Of a stretch of DNA of 33,686 bases, positions 9,416-18,060 are shown piece by piece. The stretch covers positions 13,495,966 to 13,529,651 of the forward strand of contig JBOZIK010000001.1 of NCBI GenBank assembly GCA_051453625.1. The letters run 5' to 3'. The notes under the pieces were generated by a model, which saw only the letters and a program-made list of their open reading frames with translations, ran no database searches and was not told the origin of the DNA. Within the stretch, counting starts at the first letter, position 1, and every line of letters begins with the position of its first letter. The position numbers and the translations under genes were made by a program. This stretch comes from Welwitschia mirabilis. Lineage: Eukaryota; Gnetophyta; Gnetopsida; Welwitschiales.

Positions 9416-11610
9416 CTGCCATTTCATGTAGTACTCAATATTACAACATTTGAACAATAATCCAGATATTAAATCCACTCTGGCTGAAACTATGCACGTT
9501 GTAATCATTATATGGTGTCTGACAAAAGTGTTAAGGTCATAAGTTACATACAACATTTCTAAAATTTCAGCTATTCAAATTTATTTGATCATGACCAAAG
9601 GAAATTTAAAAATCTCAGTATTATAACTAGATGCTAAAGCAATCTTTAAAAAGGATTGACGAAATTGATATACGATTCTTGAACCAACAATTGCAGAAAC
9701 AGAATACTAAATGATTCAAGCCATTATTGGCTAAATAGACAACATTTAAAATATTATAAACAACAAACCAAATCTTGAAAGATCAAACACGTATACAGAA
9801 ATATTGAAAAACAAATATGAATAAAAATAAAACACGTGTACAGAAACATCGAAAAACAAGTAAGAATATCCTTTTGCTATCAGTATATTTTGCATGTTTT
9901 CATTATTTTTCCATCTCTGTAACCATGATAGTAACACAAGTATACCTCCAATGCACCAATTTCCAGAAAGCTTCCTTTCAGTGATTCAGATTAGAAGCTT
10001 CCTTTCAGTGATTCAGATTAGTTAGGATCAAACTGAGGGTATAGAGGATGTCATTAAATAGATTTTTACAACAAATAAGGCAAATATGTAAAAAGCTTTT
10101 TGCATCTCTATCTTTACATGAGAAATCAAAACAACACGAAAATCGTAACTTACAATAATAAAATTAACAAATGACAGTGAATAGTGGAAATCTAAAACAT
10201 AGTCAATGTAAGCAAATTCTGCAACTCCAAGAATAATAAATAGTCAGATGTTTTAGCTTTCATACGCTTTATAGAAATAAGGTTAAAACCTAATTGGAGT
10301 TAAGAGCGAGTGCAGTTCAGAAAACACGTTTCCATATTTATAACCTGCTTAATAAAGAGCCTGATACTACATGCAGAAGTAGCTTATGAAAAGAAACATA
10401 GCTTTAGCCAAATATTTAGGGTATGTAGCCCATTACTTGAGTGATGTGTGAATTACAATTCATACCAGTTCTGAAGGACATAATCTTACTCTAATCAATG
10501 AATAAACACCCTGTGACACCATCTGGAAGAAAGAGATAGAAAGCGATCATGATAAAATAATAACTAAATACAAAGTAAAACAAAGGCCATAGACACAAGT
10601 GCATGCATAAATGATTCTCTTGCTCTAGATGGTTATCATTTCTTACGAAGTTCTCCCAAGGAGTTGTCATCCTCTAGGGCCTCCCATACCCCTTTGTATC
10701 CATGGCCAAGGTGATACTAGAATGAGACTTGCAATCAAACAGGGGTCTCTGTGACTAACCATCTAAGTGATTGTCATAACCTAAAGAGGGTCAGCCTTTC
10801 CTTGAAAATTCACCCATCACTCAGAAATATAAAACTTCAGGCATGTTAATTCCCCTTTACAGCACATTGCAAGGGTACTAAGTAACAATCAACAGGGGAT
10901 GAAACAAATGTGTGATGCCTAAAAACAACAGGTAACCCCATCAATGTTAAACATAACCACCACATTCATGCATATTCAAGGGCTTAGATCTGTTTCTATT
11001 CAAATTATAATGAGCAGAGTATAAATGGACATAACATTGGTTGATTCACCTTTAAATAGGGGTTGAACCTAAGTGTGACAAAAAGGTTTTAAGGAGATGT
11101 CTCATAAAGTTTTTCTCCTCTTCCAAGAGTTGATCCAATTGCATCATATAAATTGAAAAATAATTAACAAATGAGAGACACTGAAAATCAAGAAAGAAGA
11201 TGACACCAACATTTTATTGTGATTTAGCCCTTCTGCCTACATCCACTCTGAAATCCTAGCCAATGTGCTAGTTATCTTACAAGTAAAGCCTTTACAATTC
11301 ACAAAATAAGCTTCATCACTCTTAGCAGTACCATTGTAACTGCAAGACAATAACATTTCTATCTCTATTAACTCTTGCTATGGATATGAACCACACTAAT
11401 GTGGTGGCGTCCTTTTTAACTTTCTATGTCATGCTTTAACTTCAAAAGTTAGTATTTTCATTTTAATGAAATGGGGAAATGGATGTTGCAGACATAGCTA
11501 TTTCATGTAATTGCGGAAATAAAAAGGAATCTCAATTTATTAAAGCATCCAGTAGCAGTACATTGAAAGGTGGGTAGTGTATACAAAAGATGAAATCAAC
11601 AAATAAACCT
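9416..11610. other. Gene-free stretch, probable UAH intron
   Basis: This 2.2-kb AT-rich stretch carries no recognisable exon, although the preceding UAH exon (ending M-P-Y-R in the family) was searched for on the minus strand. 11195-11260 resembles the GTGGTTCGG...TACGTCCACG sequence at the far right end of the window, a dispersed plant repeat motif. A 27-bp tandem duplication lies at 9968-10021. Confidence 0.45.
9968..10021. repeat. Perfect tandem duplication, 27-bp unit x2
   Basis: AAGCTTCCTTTCAGTGATTC plus AGATTAG is repeated once, without mismatch, in intron-like sequence near the UAH exon. Confidence 0.95.
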
Positions 11611-11690
11611 GGTCCATAGTGTAGTTGGTTCAACCTTTGTTTTAGAAATCGGGAACTTCAATATCTTGGGTTTGGTTCCTACAATGTGCA
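11611..11690 (+). repeat. tRNA-like sequence (SINE head or tRNA pseudogene)
   Basis: GGTCCATAGTGTAGTTGGTT matches a tRNA 5' part with an internal A box, and TTGGGTTTGGTTCCTAC at 11665-11681 matches a T arm / B box (consensus GGTTCRANTCC with one change). Between them an anticodon-like loop TTTTAGA is present. The 3' acceptor half does not pair with GGTCCAT, so this is not a functional tRNA. A target duplication was not found, and the right side runs directly into an LTR fragment. Confidence 0.45.
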
Positions 11691-12010
11691 GTGCAAGAGT
11701 GAAATCTGCCTCTAGGAGGTCAACCCTATTTACAGTTTAACAAAATGGATGAAGACAGGATCATCTGATAATAATTCTAGCTTGAATTTCGATTTGCTGA
11801 GTCTTTGGGAGGGCACACAACTTGAGATTTATGCCATTTGATGCTAGCAATAACAAGTGTAACATCACAAATAAAAGTAAATAAAATAACAAGAACACAA
11901 ATAACAGCAGATTTTACATTGAAAAAGAAAATAAACTGCCGGCATAACACACTCTATAGTAATTTTGAAGTTTTCAGAAAATGCTGATATTGACAGAAAA
12001 TGTTGATCTT
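11691..12010 (-). repeat. LTR fragment of the GATATC-leader gypsy family (copy D)
   Basis: The sequence AGGAGGTCAACCCTATTTACAG, then GGGCACACAACTTGAGATTTATGCC, then AAATAACAGCAGATTT and TTTTCAGAAAATGCTGATATT, follows in order the sequence at 20400-20640 and partly that at 25140-25300. It stops near 12010. The leader and primer-site part of the family are absent, and the tRNA-like sequence abuts its left end. Confidence 0.65.
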
Positions 12011-12161
12011 ACAGTTTCCCCTCTCTGGAGGCGCCCTGAGATGCTGCACGCACACACAGAACAGAGATAGAACTGTTGAATTGAGTTAGCTGCTTGGATG
12101 CTGGAGAGTTGGAATGAACCTAACGGCATGATTGTTGCTGCTAGTATTGTTGTTGGTTCAA

Positions 12162-12193
12162 GGTGAAGCATGTATCGGGTGAAGCATGTATGG
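12162..12193. repeat. Tandem duplication, 16-bp unit x2
   Basis: GGTGAAGCATGTATCG is followed at once by GGTGAAGCATGTATGG, one mismatch. Confidence 0.85.
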
Positions 12194-12251
12194 AATGCTT
12201 TGTTGTTGCTAAAACACCATTGGATGGGCTATGTTGTGCTGTAACCCTAAA

Positions 12252-12325
12252 GTCATACTTATGGTGCTGGGACTCTGTGCAGACTGGCGTCATACTTATG
12301 GTGCTGGGACTCTGTGCAGTGTGGC
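12252..12325. repeat. Tandem duplication, 37-bp unit x2
   Basis: GTCATACTTATGGTGCTGGG and the following ACTCTGTGCAG are repeated after exactly 37 bases. The last six bases of the unit differ slightly (ACTGGC/TGTGGC). Confidence 0.93.
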
Positions 12326-12714
12326 CTAGTAGTAGAGGAGTGCCATGTGCGCAGAGAGGCGAACACTAGAATGAGTTGAGGATGCTAATTGCTAAGACTG
12401 TTGATGCTTCAATGCATTAAGCAAAGCATGCAATATAAAATTGAAAATGTTGGGAAGAAAGGGAACTGTGACGAATGGCCAATATAATGAAGAATGGGAT
12501 AGTAGTTGACAAGGAATTATGGGGGATGATATATAAAAGGATAAGACAAAACATGTAATATTAGATGGAGAATATTTCTATATAGCATGAAATGATTCAG
12601 ATAGAGATTGAAACAGGGAAATAGAATAGAGTTGAAAAGAAAGAGCTAAAGAAAGGAATTAGAGAGAAAGCAGACTGATAGAAGGGAATAAATAGTTTAG
12701 TATTTCACAAGTTG

Positions 12715-13550
12715 AATGTCAACAGGCTCTTGAAGAAGTGCCCATCAAGAGATTTCAATTTGAATGCCTATTTGTGATATTTGACATGGATGATATAAGG
12801 TCCAATCCAAGTGGATGCAAATTCGGATGCAAGGGAAGAAGGATTTTGACTAAGGATAAGCATGCCAATGTTTTGGTCATGGGTTTGGGTGTATTTGTTG
12901 GAGGTTTTAGAGATGTTGGATTGGCAACAAGAAATACAGGAGACGACGATTAGGCCATAGCATTCATGAAGACTAGGCTCATGAAGCTTGGTGTCTTTGT
13001 CAAGTAGGGTCTCAAGAAGAAGGAATTGCAACATGATGCAATACAAGGGGATAGAGAGCTCACTTAACAATACAACTTTTGCACCAAAGGTGAGAGAAAA
13101 AGTAGTTTCACCAATGGTAGTCTGTTGAGGGGTGAGGTACACTCAAAGAAAATAGGGAGCCTTTTCATGCCATGATTTTGGATTGCACTTGACCATCTTC
13201 TCAAAAAATAAAATGATGTTTTATTTCATGCTTTAGCTTGGCCATTGGTCAAGGTAAGATAGAGAGTAAAAAGGGAATGTCAAATGTTATATTGGCAACA
13301 AATTTGGGATAATTCTTTCGATCGAAAGTGGAGCCATTGTCAACAATAATTTTTTGAGGAAATGGAAAAGAATATGATATAGGATGAAATTGGCAATAAT
13401 TTTATCAATAGGGGAACAAAGGAAATTGTGCCCCTTTTGAAAGCACAAGGGCCAAGTGACAAAAGACTGGACCAGAAGAGGGAGGAGATGTTCTTCCATT
13501 GGATGTTCTAGGGCCTCCACCTTCAACTCAACGAGGAACTAGTGGAGAGG
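12715..13550 (-). pseudogene. Ty3/gypsy integrase core and C-terminal region (broken)
   Basis: On the minus strand, sequence from about 13500 downward reads an integrase core: PQKIIVDNGSTF at 13319-13360 (second catalytic Asp), then NGQAKA followed by a stop and NKT at 13219-13245. It continues KMVKCNPKSWHEKAPYFL and TTIGETTFSLTFGAKVV (about 13060-13130), then the C-terminal SEFASTWIGPYII and FKLKSLDGH, ending near PVDIQLVKY at 12700-12740. These motifs and their order are those of plant Ty3/gypsy polyproteins. The position of the catalytic Glu (family N-G-Q-A-E) is Lys at 13232-13234. Three or more frameshifts are needed to connect the parts. RT and RNase H are not visible upstream (13560-13770). 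Confidence 0.88.
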
Positions 13551-13773
13551 AGACAACCCTAGAGCACAGTAGGAAAGGCACTGGGGATAAAGAATAAGGT
13601 ATTGACTAAAGTCGGTAGTTGTGACTTGTTGTCATGTGTTAGTCATGTGTCTCCTTGATAAGGTTTTTGATTTTCGTTGCACATATAAAGAGCAGAAAGT
13701 TCATCCACACGGGAAAAGAAGTGGTGGACTTTTCCCCAATCCAACTCCCTAGGCACCAGGGCAAGTAACAACA

Positions 13774-13943
13774 TAGTTTTAAAATGCGGAGCAGAATCGC
13801 GATTCCGGCGATCCAGAATCGCGATTCCAGAAAAAACGCTCCAATTCACCCTGAAATCACTTTTTTCCGGGAATCGCGATTCCGGCCGGCGATTCCAATT
13901 CCCAATTCCGTTGCGATTCTGGCGATTCCGGCGCGATTCTGGC
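13774..13943 (+). mobile_element. GATTCCGGC foldback-type repeat, copy 1, cut by a gap
   Basis: It starts TAGTTTTAAAATGCGGAGCA, like the left end of the complete copy at 15374, and follows it through CCAGAAAAAACGCTCC. After that it becomes a run of GATTCCGGC-type units with palindromes GGAATCGCGATTCC. It stops at a 100-N gap (13944-14043); no right end was found. Confidence 0.85.
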
Positions 13944-14043
13944 NNNNNNNNNNNNNNNNNNNNNNNNNNNNNNNNNNNNNNNNNNNNNNNNNNNNNNNNN
14001 NNNNNNNNNNNNNNNNNNNNNNNNNNNNNNNNNNNNNNNNNNN

Positions 14044-14470
14044 GCAATCTCATGTTCTCGAATCGTGGCTACAATCATGTCTATTAGGTGTCCACAGGAA
14101 TCGGGGCGACGCTATATGTGTATGGTGTCATAAAACTCCCTGGTCTCAAATATGTAATATGTCCCCTACGCGTTTAGAATCCACTGGAGCTGTAAATCTG
14201 TGAGCCTTTGATCTACCTCTGGCTCCAACCGGCTCATAAAATCCCCGAAATGTCTCTCAACACGGATTGCAGTAGTCTGAATAGTAAGAGACCTCGCGTG
14301 TTGAGAAGGGGATGCACAGGCTTTGCATGCTCTACCTCCGGTGGTACTAATGGGCCTGCCACATGCTCAACAGCTTTGGCCTCCGTTTCAGCCTGTCTAG
14401 CTCTACGTGTGCGTGGCCTACTCACTCATAAATACTCAATAAGTCTCGGGAGATCTGGTGGACATAACTA
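14044..14470. other. CpG-rich segment, unrecognised
   Basis: This stretch keeps many CpG sites (GAATCGGGGCGACGC, CTACGCG, CTCGCG, GTGCGTGG), unlike the flanks. The minus strand has an open frame of 63 codons (14234-14425: RPRTRRARQAETEAKAVEHV...) and the plus strand one of 87 codons. No known family was recognised. CpG preservation suggests a young insertion or sequence under constraint. Confidence 0.4.
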
Positions 14471-15373
14471 AAATACGTCACGTGGATGCTCAAAACGATC
14501 CCAAAAATCGATTAAAATTGTGAAAAAACTTATGAAAATATGTCTTGCCCCCTCTTAAAAGTGTCAATATGCACTGTATTGCATAGTTGTGTGAAAAGAA
14601 CGTGAAATGCGTGAAAAGTTTGAAAATTGTATTTTAGGTGGGTCTAGATTAGGTGAAAAATGAAAGTGCTCAAATGAAAAATTTAATCCACTAGAAATGT
14701 AAAACACATCGTACTGATCAATTTACCCTAAAGGAACATTATGTTTTGCCTTATGGTTTGTGAGAAAATGAGTTTTATAGTTAAAAGCCTAATTTTATCT
14801 TGTAAAATGCACAATTCGTTTTAACTTTCAAAATACGTGGCGAAAATCAAATTCGTAAGTTCCTAATCGAAGAGCTTGGAAATTTGAACAACATACGTGG
14901 AAACTACATGTCGAAAGGTTGAAAAACAGGGGAAAAAATGAAAAAAATGAGGGAAAGAAAACACACCTCATTTTTAAACATTTGCAAAAATCTAGGAATC
15001 TGGTAGTGAATTCGGTAAGGAGAAGCTCCAACACGTCAACAGGGACCAGGGGCACTGTATTCTCTTAAGAGAACGGGCGGAAACGACAGAAAATGGAAGA
15101 AACATGAGGAAAAAGAAACAACCCGCGGTTTTATCCCACTATCATCCGGTTGCGTTCCCATTGTGGTCTGGACGACAAGGTGGACGATGGGACTCGGAAA
15201 AAGTTCTCAAAAATAAAAATGTCAGCATGAAGGTAGCAGAATTATCAGAAGGCTTGGAAAGAGAAGGAATGATGAAGAGTTGTGACAAATCATGATGAAG
15301 AGAAAAACTCAAAATAAATGGGAAAAAGGCTAATGAAAAGATACTAAGTAGGTTAAAACGTGACAAAGAAGAC
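14471..15373. other. Gene-free stretch
   Basis: No gene was recognised. Minus-strand ORF at 14828-15055 begins MPLVPVDVLELLLTEFTTRF and becomes a T-rich tail without a family match; it may be an exon end or transposon debris. Confidence 0.4.
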
Positions 15374-15811
15374 CATACTTTTAAAATGCGGAGCGGAATC
15401 GTGATTCCAGAAAAAACGCTCCGATTCACTCCGGAATCGCTTTTTCTAGGAATCGTGATTTTGGTGATTCTGGTGATTGGGATTCCCGCGATTCCGTCGC
15501 GATTCCGGTGATTCTAGCGCGATTTTGTCATGATTCCGGCGATTCCCTCGCGATTCCGTGAACAAATACTTGGTTAAAAATATTATCCCTCTCATTTTGA
15601 AAGGTTAAAAACTTCTCTATGTTGTTTTAAGTCTTATTTGTCATTAAAAATGCAATAAAAATGTTGAAAACCATTTAAAATATTATATTTATACTTATTT
15701 TTGAACTCCGCGATTCCGGGCGATTCCGAGTCACGATTCCGACGATTCTCGTGATTTACATCTTTTCAGGGAAAAAAACGATTCCGTTGCAATTCCGCAT
15801 TTTTAAAGTAT
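15374..15811. mobile_element. Complete GATTCCGGC foldback-type element with terminal inverted repeats
   Basis: The ends are inverted copies: left CATACTTTTAAAATGCGGA, right reading inwards CATACTTTAAAAATGCGGA (one mismatch in 19). Both ends continue into GGAATCG-rich arms with multiple GATTCCGGCGATTCC units; an AT-rich core (about 15560-15705) lies between them. No coding capacity is present, so it is non-autonomous, like a MITE or foldback element, about 438 bp long. A target duplication is not clear, so the superfamily is not assigned. Confidence 0.9.
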
Positions 15812-15986
15812 GAGTAACAGACATCAAAACTTAGATATTTTGATAGGTTTATTGTTAAAGAATATGCTTGATGTGGTGCATCCATTAACTCGTAAGATTT
15901 GGCATATGAATTTAATTTGGCTCTGATTGTGCCTATTTTCTGGTTTAAAGATCCTAATTTCATACTTGTGTTCTACAGCAGAAAGC

Positions 15987-16070
15987 CTGCAATGGCTTGA
16001 GGACATAAGTCCTATTGAACTTGCCCTTCTGCAATGGCTTGAGGACATAAGTCCTATTGAACTTGCCCTT
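15987..16070 (+). repeat. Perfect in-frame tandem duplication, 42-bp unit x2
   Basis: The 42-bp unit CTGCAATGGCTTGAGGACAT (continuing to CTTGCCCTT) is repeated exactly. In the frame described for the surrounding reading frame it duplicates the 14 residues LQWLEDISPIELAL without breaking it. Confidence 0.96.
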
Positions 16071-16510
16071 GGTTTTCATCCAGTTGTAAGGGATGGCTTA
16101 GAAAAGGAGGTCAAAGCAAAGGACAAGGTAGAACAAGTGGTAGCAATTAAGTTGTAGAAATTAAGTTGCATGAATTGCTTGCTCAAGTAACTTCTATGTT
16201 ACTCTCAACTCAAAATGAAAATCACTAGCTAAAAGATAGGGTGGACGACTAGAAAAACATCATTGTCCCTCTAAAGCATCAACTCACAAGGAAGCAAGAT
16301 TACCTTCCCAAGGCTATCAATCACAAAAGGGCTATGCATCTAATGTGTCATGGAGCTAAGCTAGCCAAGATTGAATCAAATAAAACTTTGGTTATCAAAA
16401 GCCTACACAAATAAATTGACAAAGAAATTATGTGCTACAAATTGGTAATCTGATGAGCAGAAGGAAGGTAAACTATAAGGTGAATATGTAAGAATATGAA
16501 AGGATAATTG

Positions 16511-16709
16511 AGGAGTACAATTATCCAGGACTACTTACCCTAGTTGTAAAGTCATAGACATTTGAACTCCAAGGTCCAGAGTTCAAGCCCATGTGTTCGT
16601 GGTGGGGCACAAATGAAAGTTTGCATACCCACGTGCTGTTGGGGTTTGTGCGACAGAACCTGCCTACCTAGATTACCCTCGAGAGGGGGAAATGTTAAGG
16701 AGTACAATT
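16511..16709 (+). mobile_element. tRNA-derived SINE with 12-bp target site duplication
   Basis: The direct repeat AGGAGTACAATT flanks the insert (16511-16522 and 16698-16709). The insert (16523-16697) starts with a Pol III A-box-like TTACCCTAGTTGTAAAG and has a B box GAGTTCAAGCCC at about 16582-16593. Its body contains GTGGGGCACAAATG and TTTGCATACCCACG, and it ends ...AGAGGGGGAAATGTT without a poly-A tail. This is a typical layout of a plant tRNA-derived SINE, about 175 bp. Confidence 0.83.
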
Positions 16710-17040
16710 CAGAAATGTGCAAGATGGCAGCCTTTCTTGAAGAGAATGGGATAAAGGAGGACTATGAAGAAAAAGGGGAGCTATTACATAGCTATCATAT
16801 ATGGAGAGTAAGCCCTCACAATGCCCACTGAAACAACTATCAAGATAGGGTCCAGCTTTCACTTGCGAAGTGTAGGCGACAATAGGACTATAACAAATGA
16901 TAGCCCAAGTGGAACAAGGGATTCGTCCAACCAGGGTACAGAGGAAGTTGGGCCTTCCTACATATCTGATGATGCTCAAGCTTTTAGAAAGGATGCTTCA
17001 GTGGACTAACATACCCTATCTTTGTTATAGCACTATCAAG

Positions 17041-17105
17041 ATTTTTTTTTAAATTCCTTCCTTTTTTTGCTTTTTTTCCTCTTTTCTTTTTTTTTTCCTT
17101 TTTTA
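17041..17105 (+). repeat. Long T-rich tract
   Basis: Mostly T runs, with C interspersed (TTTTTTTTTAAATTCC...). On the minus strand it would be an A-rich tail, but it is not at the end of a recognisable retrotransposed sequence. Confidence 0.8.
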
Positions 17106-17323
17106 AAGCAACCTACCTAGCCTACAAGCAAAGCCATAGGCACATTTTTGTATGGATGAGAAATGTAAAGATCTTGATGATGTAATGAAGGGTATCGCTT
17201 TTGTTTGTGGAAAATACTTTTTGTTTTGCTTTTTTTTGGTTTTGAAATAATAGATAATTATTTAAAAAACTACTTGATTGATTGGCAAACTTATTAACCA
17301 AGTAGTGAGCTAGTGTTAATTGA

Positions 17324-18060
17324 CTAGTCTGATGATGAAGGCCCTAGAGTGTTAGCATTGTTTTGATTTGCGTCATCATATGACAATTCGTATTTGCCAA
17401 ATTCTAAGGATGTCCAGAGTAGAGGCATTGAAGACTTTGTCATGATATTGTTATTTGAATCATCAAAAGGTAGGTGTGAGTCCATAGGTTTGGGTTTTGA
17501 AGCATCAAGTAAAAGGAAGATTGGAGGGCCAAAGTCACACAAAGTTATGCCAATTCAATTGCTTGGTGGTTGACTACCACTGGCCTTAACATAGGCATAA
17601 GGGTAAGGGTTTGTGTTAACTATTGCAAGTTTACGATTGACCATGACCTTCATTTGTTTGTGCAAGACAAAGTCTATTGCGCCATGTTGTGCTAACCAAA
17701 GATGTCCTAAGATAATGTTTGCAGTCATGTTGCCCACTACTATAGCTAGATGGGTCTGGGCCTTAAGTGGCCCAACCTTCAATGGGATGTCAACGTCTGC
17801 AACACTCATTGATAGGTTTCCATTAAAGGTTTGCAAGATAGGGATGTGTGGTGAGTTAATTTCATGTTCAAGACCAAACAATTTAAACATATTGATACTA
17901 GTTTTTCCACAAACATGGATACTAATCTCTTGATATAAAGAGGCAAGTAGAATGCCTGAGATGCCTTTGTCCAATAGTTGATGAAGTCAAAGACTGATTT
18001 GTTGTTCCCTTGGGTAGGTTTCATGAAGGTCAACACAACCATTGCACTAGACTCTAAAAT
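17324..18060 (-). pseudogene. Ty3/gypsy gag end joined to retropepsin (broken, catalytic site lost)
   Basis: The right part (about 17900-18042) reads FMKPTQGNNKSVFDFINYWT and KASQAFYLPLYIKRLVSMFV, resembling the retrotransposon gag domain of Tat/Ogre-type gypsy elements. At about 17900 this frame gives way to a second, overlapping frame with the retropepsin pattern SINMFKLFGLEHEIN, IPILQTFNGNL, DVDIPLKVGP and ANIILGHLWLAQHGAIDF. In functional relatives an Asp-Ser/Thr-Gly triplet precedes the S-I-N motif; here it reads Val-Cys-Gly at 17906-17914. The usual zinc knuckle between gag and protease is missing. The simplest reading is an internal deletion. An acidic Asp/Asn/Ser stretch (17324-17542) follows, and RT is not found beyond. 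Confidence 0.78.

Larger units (their letters stand above)
12011..12714. other. Gene-free stretch with two short tandem duplications
   Basis: No recognisable gene. The plus-strand open frame at 12163-12369 consists largely of duplicated sequence and has no motif. Purine-rich sequence (12560-12680) precedes the gypsy integrase remnant. Confidence 0.45.
15930..17008 (+). pseudogene. Unrecognised coiled-coil-like protein, split by a SINE
   Basis: Successive plus-strand stretches read LEDISPIELALGFHPVVRDG, KLHELLAQVTSMLLSTQNEN, KNIIVPLKHQLTRKQDYLPK, KRAMHLMCHGAKLAKIES, YERIIEEYN, then after a SINE CKMAAFLEENGIKEDYEEKG and ELLHSYHIW. A low-complexity Ser/Gly/Asp tail (GTRDSSNQGTEEVGPSYISD) follows and a stop TAA at 17007-17009. 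Charged residues in heptad-like spacing suggest a coiled coil. Stops interrupt it at several places and at least two frameshifts are needed. Without the SINE the frame on both sides joins. It could be an old host gene or an accessory reading frame of a retrotransposon; I do not recognise the family. Confidence 0.5.

Noticed and set aside
11611-11690. Functional tRNA gene
   Set aside because: The acceptor stem does not pair and no proper anticodon arm can be drawn; only the A and B boxes are kept.
8734-12000. Further UAH exons
   Set aside because: The conserved segments expected before and after the exon were looked for on the minus strand and not seen; none could be supported.
12163-12369. 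Plus-strand 68-codon frame
   Set aside because: About a third of it is a 37-bp tandem duplication and no family was recognised.
17555-18060. Endogenous plant pararetrovirus instead of a gypsy element
   Set aside because: No movement protein, coat protein zinc finger or RT was found, and LTR-like sequence and primer-site-like sequence are present upstream on the same strand.
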